Below, piece after piece: positions 18,813 through 28,875 of a stretch of DNA of 36,832 bases (positions are counted from its first letter, which is position 1; every line of letters begins with the position of its first letter). The stretch comes from Candidatus Abyssobacteria bacterium SURF_17. Its GTDB lineage: Bacteria; Abyssobacteria; SURF-5. The stretch lies in assembly GCA_003598055.1 (NCBI GenBank), contig QZKI01000052.1, positions 1 to 36,832 on the forward strand. The letters run 5' to 3'. The translations under genes were made by a program, and so were the position numbers. The notes beneath the pieces are model-generated. The model ran no database searches, was not told the DNA's origin, and saw only the letters and a list, made by a program, of their open reading frames with translations.

Positions 18813-19775
18813 ATGAAACGTATGGCAAAGAATAAGAACTACAGACCGGCAGACTTGAGTGGAGTGAAAACCCATAGCCTCAAGGAGCGGAAGACGAAGG
18901 TATCGCTCCGACAATTCGCATCGCTGCCGGAATCAAGTGCGACCATTGAGGACTTCCTGGCCTCACTTCCTGACGTGCTCGCCGCCTCGCGGCTCAGGGC
19001 TCTTATCAGCGACATTGTTGCGGCACGAAAAAAGAACAAGCCCGTGGCCGTCGCGCTCGGAGGACATGTGGTCAAGTGCGGCCTTGCGCCCGTCATCATA
19101 GACCTTATGAGACGCGGATTTGTCACTGCCGTCGTCATGCATGGAGCCACCGCCATCCATGATTATGAAATCTCGCTCGTCGGCCAGACCTCTGAGGACG
19201 TTGAAAGCGTGCTGAAGGACGGTTCGTTTGGGATGGCACGGGAAACCGCTGAGGCATTCGCGCGGGCGGCGAAGCTTGCAGGCAGGAAGCGAATAGGCCT
19301 CGGGCGCGCCCTGGGACAGCTGATACTATCGCAGACAAACCCGTATTCTCGCTATAGCATTTTGGCCGCTGCCGCGGAACTCAAATTGCCGCTGGCTGTT
19401 ACGCTCGCGCTCGGAACCGATACCGTGTGCATGCATCCGAATTTCTTGCCCGATAAACTGGCGGCGGCCAGCCACCGTGATTTCCGCACGCTCATCTCGA
19501 TTGTCTCAGACCTCGAGGGCGGTGTATGGATGAACATCGGTTCGGCAGTGGTGTTGCCAGAAGTGTTCCTGAAGGCATTGAGCGTAGCGCGGAATCTGGG
19601 CAGGCGAGTCGAGAAGTTTACGACCGCGAACATGGACATGCAGCAACACTATCGGCCCAACACAAATGTTGTCGGCAGACCGACGAAACGAGGGTACTCC
19701 ATCACCGGGCATCACGAAATTATGCTGCCGCTCCTGCGACTTGGAATCATCTCGATGGCAGAGAGGGAGGCTTGA
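18813..19775 (+). CDS. Deoxyhypusine-synthase-like protein of unknown function
   Basis: A 320-residue soluble protein that I cannot give a function. Its central part has a nucleotide-binding-like GGHVVKCGLAPVIIDLM (83-99), then VVMHGATAIHDYEI (107-120), GQTSEDVESVL (124-134) and DGSFGMARETAEAFA (136-150); the arrangement recalls the NAD-binding fold of deoxyhypusine synthases, but bacteria lack the eIF5A substrate and the active-site lysine region is not evident. Similar proteins occur, as I recall, beside hldE in other LPS-bearing anaerobes. It sits 15 bases after the acyltransferase and overlaps hldE by one base (TGATG), so a role tied to heptose or lipid A synthesis is inferred from context. 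A second possible start is the ATG at 18822. Confidence 0.6.
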   Translation: MKRMAKNKNYRPADLSGVKTHSLKERKTKVSLRQFASLPESSATIEDFLASLPDVLAASRLRALISDIVAARKKNKPVAVALGGHVVKCGLAPVIIDLMRRGFVTAVVMHGATAIHDYEISLVGQTSEDVESVLKDGSFGMARETAEAFARAAKLAGRKRIGLGRALGQLILSQTNPYSRYSILAAAAELKLPLAVTLALGTDTVCMHPNFLPDKLAAASHRDFRTLISIVSDLEGGVWMNIGSAVVLPEVFLKALSVARNLGRRVEKFTTANMDMQQHYRPNTNVVGRPTKRGYSITGHHEIMLPLLRLGIISMAEREA

Positions 19776-21241
19776 TGAAAGGACCGCTTCTCGCCAAGCT
19801 GGAGGCAATCCGGACACCCACCATTCTCGTTATCGGCGACCTGATGCTTGACCTCTACGTATGGGGCAGCGTCGACCGGATTTCGCCCGAGGCGCCGGTC
19901 CCCGTTCTGAAGGTTGAATCAGAAGAACCCCGTCCGGGCGGCGCGGGAAACGTCGCAGTCAATGTTGCCGCACTCGGCGCGAACGTGTTCTGCTGTGGCG
20001 TTGTCGGAGCCGATGCCTATGGCCGGTCTCTCTGTGGAATGCTCAAGAAACTCAAGGTCGATGTCTCCGGCGTGTTGCATGACCGGGCGCGTCCGACAAT
20101 TCTGAAAACTCGAATGATGGCTCACAGCCAGCAGTTGATGCGTGTGGACAAGGAAGAGTGTCATGACCTCGGTAAGTCGATCCAGTCGAGAATGCTCGAC
20201 TATATCACCGAAATATTGCCTCGCTGTGACGCAGTGCTTGTGTCGGACTACGGTAAGGGAACCCTGCCGGATGAGGTTATCGCACAAGTGATTGCGGCAT
20301 CCAGGAAGCGCGGCGTGAAGGTGCTTGTTGACCCGGCGCGACAGCGAGATTATCGCGTCTATGCGGGATGCACCGTACTCAAGCCGAATAGCGCCGAGGC
20401 TGCGCAAGCGTCCGGAATGCAAATAGTGGATACGAATTCACTCGCCGCGGCCGCAAGCAAGTTGCGGAAGCTATCATCGTGCGAATATCTTGTGGTTACA
20501 CAGGGAAGCGAGGGGATGACGATTTTCAGGAGCGGGGCCGCTCCGGTTCACATTGCGTCCCTGAGCCGACCCGTCTTCGATATTACTGGGGCCGGTGATA
20601 CAGTGCTCAGCCTGCTCGGATATGTTCTCGCAGGCGGACACACAATAGACGCGGCCGCCGAAATCGCGAACGTAGCCGCGAGCATCGTTGTTGGGCGGGT
20701 CGGCGCGGTTCCCGTAACCAAAGCCGAAATCACGCGAGAATTGGCAGGCTTCCACCATATCGCATCTCATAAGGTACGCTCGTTGGAGGAAATGATCTCG
20801 ACCTGCGAGGAACATCGCCGCCGAAAACAGAAGATAGTATTTACCAACGGCTGCTTTGACCTGCTCCACGTCGGTCACATTAAGCTGCTCCAGTTTGCCA
20901 AGAACAGCGGCGAAATTGTAGTCGTAGGGCTTAATTCGGACTCTTCGGTCAGGCGGCTGAAAGGGCAGGGCAGGCCCGTGCTGGAACAGAACGAGCGCGC
21001 ATATATCCTGTCTGCTCTCGAACAGGTGGACTATGTCGTGATATTTGATGAAGAGACCCCCTTGAAGCTCATAAAGGCCATCAGGCCGGATATTCTCGTG
21101 AAAGGCGCCGATTATACAAAAGACACAGTGGTCGGCCGCGATTTCGTTGAGTCGTACGGAGGCAAGGTAAGACTTGCCCCGCTTATTGAAGGGGTCTCCA
21201 GCTCGGGCATCATATCGCGGGTTGTGCGGAATTCAGAATGA
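19775..21241 (+). CDS. hldE: Bifunctional D-beta-heptose 7-phosphate kinase / heptose 1-phosphate adenylyltransferase
   Basis: A 488-residue two-domain enzyme of ADP-heptose synthesis. Residues 1-330 are a PfkB/ribokinase-type kinase (GDLMLDLYVWG at 21-31, GGAGNVAVN at 55-63, anion-hole DITGAGDT at 269-276). Residues 350-488 are a nucleotidyltransferase (FTNGCFDLLHVGHI at 356-369 with the HxGH motif, RLKGQGRPV, and the ISS-type end GVSSSGIISRV). It phosphorylates heptose 7-phosphate at O-1 and then adenylylates it. The ATG at 19775 overlaps the preceding stop and has GGGAGG 4 bases upstream, so the longer open frame is not used. The isomerase GmhA, phosphatase GmhB and epimerase HldD are not in the window. 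Confidence 0.95.
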   Translation: MKGPLLAKLEAIRTPTILVIGDLMLDLYVWGSVDRISPEAPVPVLKVESEEPRPGGAGNVAVNVAALGANVFCCGVVGADAYGRSLCGMLKKLKVDVSGVLHDRARPTILKTRMMAHSQQLMRVDKEECHDLGKSIQSRMLDYITEILPRCDAVLVSDYGKGTLPDEVIAQVIAASRKRGVKVLVDPARQRDYRVYAGCTVLKPNSAEAAQASGMQIVDTNSLAAAASKLRKLSSCEYLVVTQGSEGMTIFRSGAAPVHIASLSRPVFDITGAGDTVLSLLGYVLAGGHTIDAAAEIANVAASIVVGRVGAVPVTKAEITRELAGFHHIASHKVRSLEEMISTCEEHRRRKQKIVFTNGCFDLLHVGHIKLLQFAKNSGEIVVVGLNSDSSVRRLKGQGRPVLEQNERAYILSALEQVDYVVIFDEETPLKLIKAIRPDILVKGADYTKDTVVGRDFVESYGGKVRLAPLIEGVSSSGIISRVVRNSE

Positions 21242-22737
21242 AAGTACTCTTCATATATCCGAATCTGAACGCACAGGTGGGATTCAACTACGGCGTGGCA
21301 TTTCTCTCGGCATGCTTGCGGCAAGCGGGACACTCAACTGCTCTCCTCAATATAAATGACCAGGTCGGGTTCGGATTTGACCTGAAGAGGGTGAGGGGGG
21401 AAGTCGAGGCATTCCGGCCCGATTTGATTGGGTTCTCCGTGGTGACGAATCAGTATCGCGCGGCACGTGACATCGCCCGTGATATAAAGGGCTATTGCAC
21501 AATCCCAATCGTCTGCGGCGGCATTCATCCGACGCTTGACCCTGAAGGCGTGCTCCGGGAAGAGTGCTTCGATTATGTCTGCGGGGGCGAGGGTGAGCGG
21601 GCGATTGTGGAGCTTGCCGACGCAATTGAAAGGAATGCGCCGGCAACGGAAATAGAAAACATCTGGTCGAAATCAAACGGCACCGTAATTCGCAATAGGG
21701 TAAGGCCGTTTGTCCCGCTCGAGTCACTTCCCCGGAAGGATTACTCGATTTTTGATTTCCAGAAAATGATTGATGTCAAGGACGGATGGGTCGGCATCAT
21801 GACCTCGCGCGGATGCCCGTTCAATTGTTCATACTGTTTCAACCATAGGCTTCGTGAACTGTATCAGCACGACCTCGGATGTCCTGCTTCCCGCCTGAAC
21901 TACATCCGCCATCATCCGGTCAACGAGGTTATCGAGGAAATCGGGATGCTCCTCGCCTCGTACCGGAACATCACAACGATCATTTTCGATGATGACCTCT
22001 TCACGCTTAACAAAGAATACCTCAGAGATTTCTGCGAAGAGTATCGGAAGCGGGTGGCTATCCCGTTTGTGTGCAACGCCCATGTAAAAGCATTCGACGA
22101 GGAGGTAGCCGCTTACCTGAAGGATGCCGGCTGTCGGATAGTGAAATTCGGGCTCGAAAGCGGGAGCGAGCGGGTGAGGCGCGAGATTCTGAACCGACGC
22201 ATGTCAAATGATGACATCGCCGAGGCGTTCGCACTCGCTGAGCGCCATGGGTTCCACACCTCGGCCTTTGTCATGCTCGGGTTTCCGCATGAAACCATAT
22301 CCGATGTGTATGAGACAATAGACCTTCTCGCGCGCATCAAGCCCGGCCGGTTCCGATGGTCACTCTTCTTCCCATATCCGAACACGCGCGCATATGACAT
22401 TGCGCATGAAGGCGGATTCCTCGATTTCAGAAAGCTCGAAGAACTGACAAATTTCACCGACGAGTCGGCCCTCGACTTCGGGCCGGACCACAATGTGTTC
22501 TTGAGGAGGTTGAAGATTACGTTTCCGTGGCATGTCAATGCGCGTGCAGGTTTTTCATGTTCCGAGCTATTCGACCGGCTCATCGAGCACGTCGACAAAA
22601 TCGACCCGGAAGACTGGCCCGCGGCGGAGAAGCTCATGCTCGGTCTCGACGAAAACATTTCCGGAGCGCTCATACTCTCGCGAGAGCGGCATTACAGCTA
22701 CAAGTACAATCTTTTCACAGCCGTGAGAAGTTACTAA
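21238..22737 (+). CDS. B12-binding-domain radical SAM protein
   Basis: A 499-residue protein with an N-terminal cobalamin-binding-type Rossmann domain (about 1-135: LFIYPN, GFSVVTNQY, VCGGIHPTL, VCGGEGE) followed by a radical SAM core with Cys193-x3-Cys197-x2-Cys200 (RGCPFNCSYC) and the later FGLESGSERVRREIL and FVMLGFPHET motifs. Proteins of this type carry out methylations and other radical chemistry on lipids, sugars or peptides; the substrate cannot be read from the sequence. Its ATG overlaps the hldE stop by 4 bases and it precedes a heptosyltransferase, so modification of an LPS component or another envelope lipid is a reasonable inference. The C-terminal 100 residues are helical and family-specific. 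Confidence 0.85.
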   Translation: MKVLFIYPNLNAQVGFNYGVAFLSACLRQAGHSTALLNINDQVGFGFDLKRVRGEVEAFRPDLIGFSVVTNQYRAARDIARDIKGYCTIPIVCGGIHPTLDPEGVLREECFDYVCGGEGERAIVELADAIERNAPATEIENIWSKSNGTVIRNRVRPFVPLESLPRKDYSIFDFQKMIDVKDGWVGIMTSRGCPFNCSYCFNHRLRELYQHDLGCPASRLNYIRHHPVNEVIEEIGMLLASYRNITTIIFDDDLFTLNKEYLRDFCEEYRKRVAIPFVCNAHVKAFDEEVAAYLKDAGCRIVKFGLESGSERVRREILNRRMSNDDIAEAFALAERHGFHTSAFVMLGFPHETISDVYETIDLLARIKPGRFRWSLFFPYPNTRAYDIAHEGGFLDFRKLEELTNFTDESALDFGPDHNVFLRRLKITFPWHVNARAGFSCSELFDRLIEHVDKIDPEDWPAAEKLMLGLDENISGALILSRERHYSYKYNLFTAVRSY

Positions 22738-22774
22738 TACTGAATTGCAACTGCACCATAACGAAACAGAATCC

Positions 22775-22868
22775 CGTCATTGCGAGCGAAGCGAAGCAAT
22801 CTCTGAAGAGTGTGGGAACGTTACTTCGTCGCTCAGGTCTACCAGCCTTCGCTCTTCATAATGACAAC
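22775..22868. repeat. GTCATTGCGAG repeat element, intact copy
   Basis: The element starts CGTCATTGCGAGCGAAGCG, continues AAGCAATCTCTG and ends CTTCGCTC...ATAATGAC, so that its ends are approximately inverted. It resembles the dispersed repeat seen in many environmental bacterial genomes whose core reads CATTGCGAGCGAAGCGAAGC. A second, interrupted copy is at 25568-25800. It occupies most of the gap between the radical SAM gene and the heptosyltransferase. Confidence 0.75.
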
Positions 22869-22879
22869 ATCGCAAATAA

Positions 22880-25517
<2,638 letters not shown>

Positions 25518-25567
25518 GAAGGCAGGCCGTTGCTCGGGCATAGCCAGGAACAGTTCAACTAAGCATC

Positions 25568-25800
25568 GTCATTGCGAGTATCCGACCCCCGGTGTCGGGG
25601 TTGTGTGTGGAAGAAACATGAGGAGCTATGCGGCGAAATCCCCCTACCCCCTTTTGCAAAGGGGGACAATTTCCCCCCTTTATGAAAGGGGGGTAGGGGG
25701 GATTTTCACGTTCTCGCTGGCTGGAGTCTCCGAATAGATCGTGAACACTCTGTTTCTTAGGAGCAAAGGGTCGCAGGCCCGACCGAAGCAATCTCTGTAA
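25568..25800. repeat. GTCATTGCGAG element, copy split by about 200 bases
   Basis: GTCATTGCGAG (25568-25578) and GAAGCAATCTCTG (25785-25797) are the two adjacent pieces of the intact copy at 22776-22804, here separated by 206 bases. The inserted DNA begins and ends with small hairpins (ACCCC/GGGGT near 25586-25602, GGTCG/CGACC near 25769-25784) and contains the C-rich element below. The whole 300-base gap between tpl and the ankyrin gene is made of repeats. Confidence 0.65.
25636..25706. repeat. C-rich element with two hairpins nested in a larger one
   Basis: Outer arms AAATCCCCCTA (25636-25646) and TAGGGGGGATTTT (25694-25706). Inside are two perfect hairpins: CCCCCTTTTGCAAAGGGGG (25647-25665) and one with arms CCCCCCTTT/AAAGGGGGG (25673-25693). 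This resembles a widespread environmental repeat with CCCCCTTT/AAAGGGGG arms. Confidence 0.85.
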
Positions 25801-25817
25801 TTCTTCGCGCTTCGCCT

Positions 25818-26264
25818 TCATTTCGCCCCGGCCATTCTGAGCAGTTGAACCATGTCCGTATGGCCCCCTTTTAGCGCCAGCTCGACCGCGGTTTCGCCCT
25901 TGTTGTTTCTTGCATTCATATCGGCATGTTCTCTCATGATGAGTTGGGCGATATCGGTCTGGCCGAGTTCCGCGGCATACATCAAGGCGGTCTTGCCGGT
26001 CTCATCCGACAAATTCACATTGGCTCCCTTGCTGAGGAGAAGCTTGGCGACGTCGGCTCGGCCACGCGATGCCGCATGCATGAGGACAGTCCTTCCGGCG
26101 CCATCCATTGCATCCGGACTCATCCCGGCTTCCAGCGACGAGCGTATCTCTTCGATGTCCGCCCACTTTGCGTTTTCGACAAATTCTTCTTCAGGAGTTT
26201 TCCCGCATGCGACGAGCAAAACAATCAGCACTATGATACTCGCTGCAGTTGTGAAACGGCTCAT
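25818..26264 (-). CDS. Ankyrin-repeat lipoprotein
   Basis: A 148-residue protein. The first 20 residues are a lipoprotein signal with lipobox LVAC (17-20), so Cys20 would be lipidated. The rest is one degenerate and three clear ankyrin repeats (about 26-54, 57-86, 90-119, 123-148), each with the TALMYAA-type helix and the GANVNLSD-type turn. Asp follows at +3 and not at +2, so export to the outer membrane is likely if Lol rules apply. AAGGAGG lies 6 bases before the ATG. Such proteins bind other proteins; the partner is unknown. It stands alone on the minus strand. Confidence 0.85.
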   Translation of the reverse strand: MSRFTTAASIIVLIVLLVACGKTPEEEFVENAKWADIEEIRSSLEAGMSPDAMDGAGRTVLMHAASRGRADVAKLLLSKGANVNLSDETGKTALMYAAELGQTDIAQLIMREHADMNARNNKGETAVELALKGGHTDMVQLLRMAGAK

Positions 26265-26387
26265 AGTTCACCTCCTTAACGCGTGATTCCATAAGTTTGA
26301 TGACCCATTGCGTTGCGCCGTCCGCAGGCGCAGTATGCTGAGCGCTACGGAAAAGGCCCCCAATAATCGAAGATACTACCTATCTCG

Positions 26388-26470
26388 TGTAGGGGCGACC
26401 CGGCGGGTCGCCCGTGCCAGGGAAATTACGGTTACGGCACTGTAGGGGCCGTTCGCGAACGGCCTTACAG
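26388..26470. repeat. Two TGTAGG-family palindromes in tandem
   Basis: The first, from TGTAGG at 26388, contains GGGCGACCC/GGGTCGCCC (26393-26413, 3-base loop). The second, from CTGTAG at 26440 to TTACAG at 26470, contains the perfect palindrome GGCCGTTCGCGAACGGCC (26447-26464). GTGCC/GGCAC arms (26414-26440) join them. They fill the gap between the MBL and ankyrin genes. Confidence 0.8.
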
Positions 26471-26557
26471 AAACGGGACAACACGTCAGCGAGTTTGTAA
26501 AAGTCAGTACTCAGGAATCGTATGCTAAGTCACGCTGGTTTGTGTCGGGTCGCTCGC

Positions 26558-27244
26558 TCATAAACGCGGGGAATACCGGACGAGAAATTGATCGATGTAG
26601 TCTCTCACCGCTTTCTTGGAGTCGAATATGCCGAAATGTCCCTCGCAGAGAATGTCGGCGTCCAGGTCCCGCATTTTCTTGAGGGAAGGCCCGACCTGAC
26701 TCATGACCGCTCCCCAGTCGGGCACATATGGGCCGTGCACGTCCTGTCCGAACAACACCCGCTTGCCGCCGACTTCGGTCCACAATGCGATTGAGCCCGG
26801 CGTGTGGCCGGGAATATGAATTGCAGTCAGCGTGATGCTTCCCCGTATCAACTTCACCTCGGGCTCCACCATCTTCTGCGCCACGGGACACGGATCATAT
26901 GCGACCCCGTAAAACTCGGCGCCCACCATCTCACCGCTCTCTATGCGGTCGGCATCAAGCTCATGGGCGAATATGTCACAGCCGAACTCGCGGTTGAGAA
27001 AAGCATTCCCTCCTATGTGGTCGATGTGGGCATGTGTGGAGATGACAAGCGATATCTTTTCCGGAGAGAGGCCAAGCGCTCGGATGTTGCGGACAATCGC
27101 CGATATACCAGGACCGGCCCCCGAATCAATCAGCGTCAATTCGTCCCCGCCTTCAATCAGATAGACGGAACAATCGGCGGGGTGCGAGCTCTCGCTTCCT
27201 CCAACCAGATAAATGTGCTCGCAAATTTTCTCGGCGGACTTCAT
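26558..27244 (-). CDS. MBL-fold metallo-hydrolase
   Basis: A 228-residue metallo-beta-lactamase-fold protein. The metal-binding THAHIDH motif (His71, His73, Asp75, His76) is intact, followed by PGHTPGSI with the third-strand histidine and by FGQDVHG and EGHFGIF for the remaining ligands. This pattern fits glyoxalase II-like or other small thioester/lactone hydrolases, but the substrate cannot be named. AGAAGG lies 5 bases before the ATG. It starts 9 bases after the multiheme cytochrome gene and is surely co-transcribed with it. No signal peptide, so it acts in the cytoplasm. Confidence 0.85.
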   Translation of the reverse strand: MKSAEKICEHIYLVGGSESSHPADCSVYLIEGGDELTLIDSGAGPGISAIVRNIRALGLSPEKISLVISTHAHIDHIGGNAFLNREFGCDIFAHELDADRIESGEMVGAEFYGVAYDPCPVAQKMVEPEVKLIRGSITLTAIHIPGHTPGSIALWTEVGGKRVLFGQDVHGPYVPDWGAVMSQVGPSLKKMRDLDADILCEGHFGIFDSKKAVRDYIDQFLVRYSPRL

Positions 27245-27253
27245 CGTGGCCTT

Positions 27254-28657
27254 CTATTCCGTCACGAGTTCGGCCTGCGTCATTTCGATTATGGGCACCT
27301 CGAACGCCTGGTCGCCTAACAGCATTTTCACGAGGTGCGGAGCAACGCTCCGATAGTTCAGTTTCGCACGAACGGTCAGGGGCAACTTAGCGTCCGCGGA
27401 TACATAAGCCGAATAGCGCTCCAGTCGGTAGCCCATCGGGGGGATGCGATAGTCATTCAAGACTCGCGCCGCTTCCCACATTTTCCATGTAGGGTTCCCG
27501 TTGGCATCCCCAAGGACGGTGTGGTAGATGACGGCATCCGGGTCTATCTCTCCATTTGCATCAAGAGCGCCGGAGTGGTGCAGCACGTTTCCCTCTGCGT
27601 CAACGACGCTCACGTCAAGCCACATCTCGCGCATTTCAGTCAAGCCTGTGGGCAGATAATGCCCGCAACCGACATTACTCACCTTTACCCTGAACTCGAA
27701 GAGGCCTGGTCGCTGGGGCATATCCGAGGGGATGATTTCCAGCTTCGCCGCCGCTTTCAAGCGATTTCGTGCGTGGTCGGCATGCACTTTCGAGCCGAGC
27801 AACTCGGTGACAACCGCGTTCCCGCCCACAAACTCGTGTGTCCACCAATGATCGCGCTCGGGGCCCATGACGCATGCCTTCCCCGGGTTCTTGGTGAACG
27901 CGGTGGGCGGATTCGGCGGCGTCATATGGCAGTGCTGGCACGGCGTCCCGGCATCCCGATACGGTCCCGTCAACCATTCCGTATATGTCTGCTCGATGGG
28001 AAGGCCGCTCGTCGGATGTGACACGTTGTGACACAGGCCACAGAACTCGGCTGAAGTGTGAACCTCGGAGAACTGCACTTTATGGAATGGCGACTTGAAA
28101 TCGTCGAATGGACCCCGTTTAACAATGCCCGGCTCAGAAATGGCCGGGAGATTGCCGACTCCCTTGGTCTTGCTGATGGTATGGCAAAAATCACAGAACA
28201 CACCCATCGAGGCGACTTCAGTCATGCTCGATGCATCAATCGGCGGAATCTCACCCGATATGACGCCAACGGGCGTATGACATCCAAGGCAGAACTTGTC
28301 CGTCGCACCGGCGGTCTCCTTACTGGCAACTCTCATCAATGCCTGAAACAGCGGGTCATTCCATGAGTTTGAATGCATCGATCCCTTCCATTGAGCATAG
28401 ATGTCTCCGTGGCAGGTCTTGCAGCGCTCCGGATTGAGAAACGCTTCGGACGGTACGGTTTCCCCCGTCACCGTCTCCATTCTGGAAGGGAAGAACGGGT
28501 CGCTCTCGGGCGCAATCCCCAGTATCGGCGAATATCTCTCGGATTCTTGCTTCTCTTGAGCATTGTTCTCCTGGCAGAATGCAGATGCCGTCAAAACCGC
28601 CGAAAAGGCCAATGCCGCGAACAGAAACTGGTAAGGAGCAAATTTTCGAGGAGTCAT
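27254..28657 (-). CDS. Five-heme cytochrome c family protein
   Basis: A 467-residue exported multiheme cytochrome. Residues 1-28 are a signal peptide (MTPRKFAPYQ then a hydrophobic core). Five CxxCH heme-binding motifs lie at Cys79, Cys123, Cys155, Cys206 and Cys240 (CKTCH, CLGCH, CDFCH, CGLCH, CQHCH). The spacing and the FCLGCHTPVG and WKGSMHS stretches recall cytochrome c554-type proteins. Residues 315-467 form a heme-free beta-rich domain with the GHYLPTG motif (332-338), common at the C-terminus of such proteins. It should act in periplasmic electron transfer, with unknown partners. The ATG at 28657 is preferred because it starts the signal peptide; a longer frame upstream overlaps a pseudogene. 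Confidence 0.87.
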   Translation of the reverse strand: MTPRKFAPYQFLFAALAFSAVLTASAFCQENNAQEKQESERYSPILGIAPESDPFFPSRMETVTGETVPSEAFLNPERCKTCHGDIYAQWKGSMHSNSWNDPLFQALMRVASKETAGATDKFCLGCHTPVGVISGEIPPIDASSMTEVASMGVFCDFCHTISKTKGVGNLPAISEPGIVKRGPFDDFKSPFHKVQFSEVHTSAEFCGLCHNVSHPTSGLPIEQTYTEWLTGPYRDAGTPCQHCHMTPPNPPTAFTKNPGKACVMGPERDHWWTHEFVGGNAVVTELLGSKVHADHARNRLKAAAKLEIIPSDMPQRPGLFEFRVKVSNVGCGHYLPTGLTEMREMWLDVSVVDAEGNVLHHSGALDANGEIDPDAVIYHTVLGDANGNPTWKMWEAARVLNDYRIPPMGYRLERYSAYVSADAKLPLTVRAKLNYRSVAPHLVKMLLGDQAFEVPIIEMTQAELVTE

Positions 28658-28685
28658 TAGGCCATTCCTTTCAATAGATTCTGGC

Positions 28686-28782
28686 TTACTGCTGTTCAGA
28701 CGGGGCCATCCATTTATGAAGCGACATGAGAATCGCGCCAGATACAAATCCTCCGATGTGAGCAAACCAACCAAAGCATTCA
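28686..28782 (-). pseudogene. Rhomboid-protease C-terminal remnant
   Basis: Reading the minus strand from 28781 gives 31 codons to a TAA at 28688-28686. The peptide contains GWFAHIGGFVSGAIL, the sixth-helix motif of rhomboid intramembrane proteases including the catalytic histidine and the G-x3-G, followed by a short tail. The frame stops abruptly at a 93-bp inverted-repeat element, and the rest of the gene (with the catalytic serine) is nowhere in the window. It is a dead 3' fragment, lying 28 bases before the cytochrome gene start. Confidence 0.75.
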
Positions 28783-28875
28783 GGGGTCAGGTCTTGAAAT
28801 TTGAGTTAAGGAAATTGGGATAACGTCGCCCAATACTTGACGCATCGCGAGTTTCACAGTTCAAGACCTGACCCC
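28783..28875. mobile_element. 93-bp MITE-like element with 16-bp terminal inverted repeats
   Basis: GGGGTCAGGTCTTGAA (28783-28798) is repeated as its exact reverse complement at 28860-28875; the 61 bases between have no coding capacity. The end sequence resembles those of short elements mobilised by IS200-like Y1 (REP-associated) transposases in environmental Proteobacteria; that link is from memory. It separates the rhomboid remnant from the heptosyltransferase gene and provides the last codons and stop of the latter. Confidence 0.8.

Noticed and set aside
25636-25706. C-rich hairpins as a terminator for tpl
   Set aside because: No T tract follows on either strand in the expected position, and the element has the symmetrical form of a dispersed repeat.
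28658-28774. N-terminal extension of the multiheme cytochrome by 39 codons
   Set aside because: The extension would bury the signal peptide and is a shifted reading of the rhomboid remnant.
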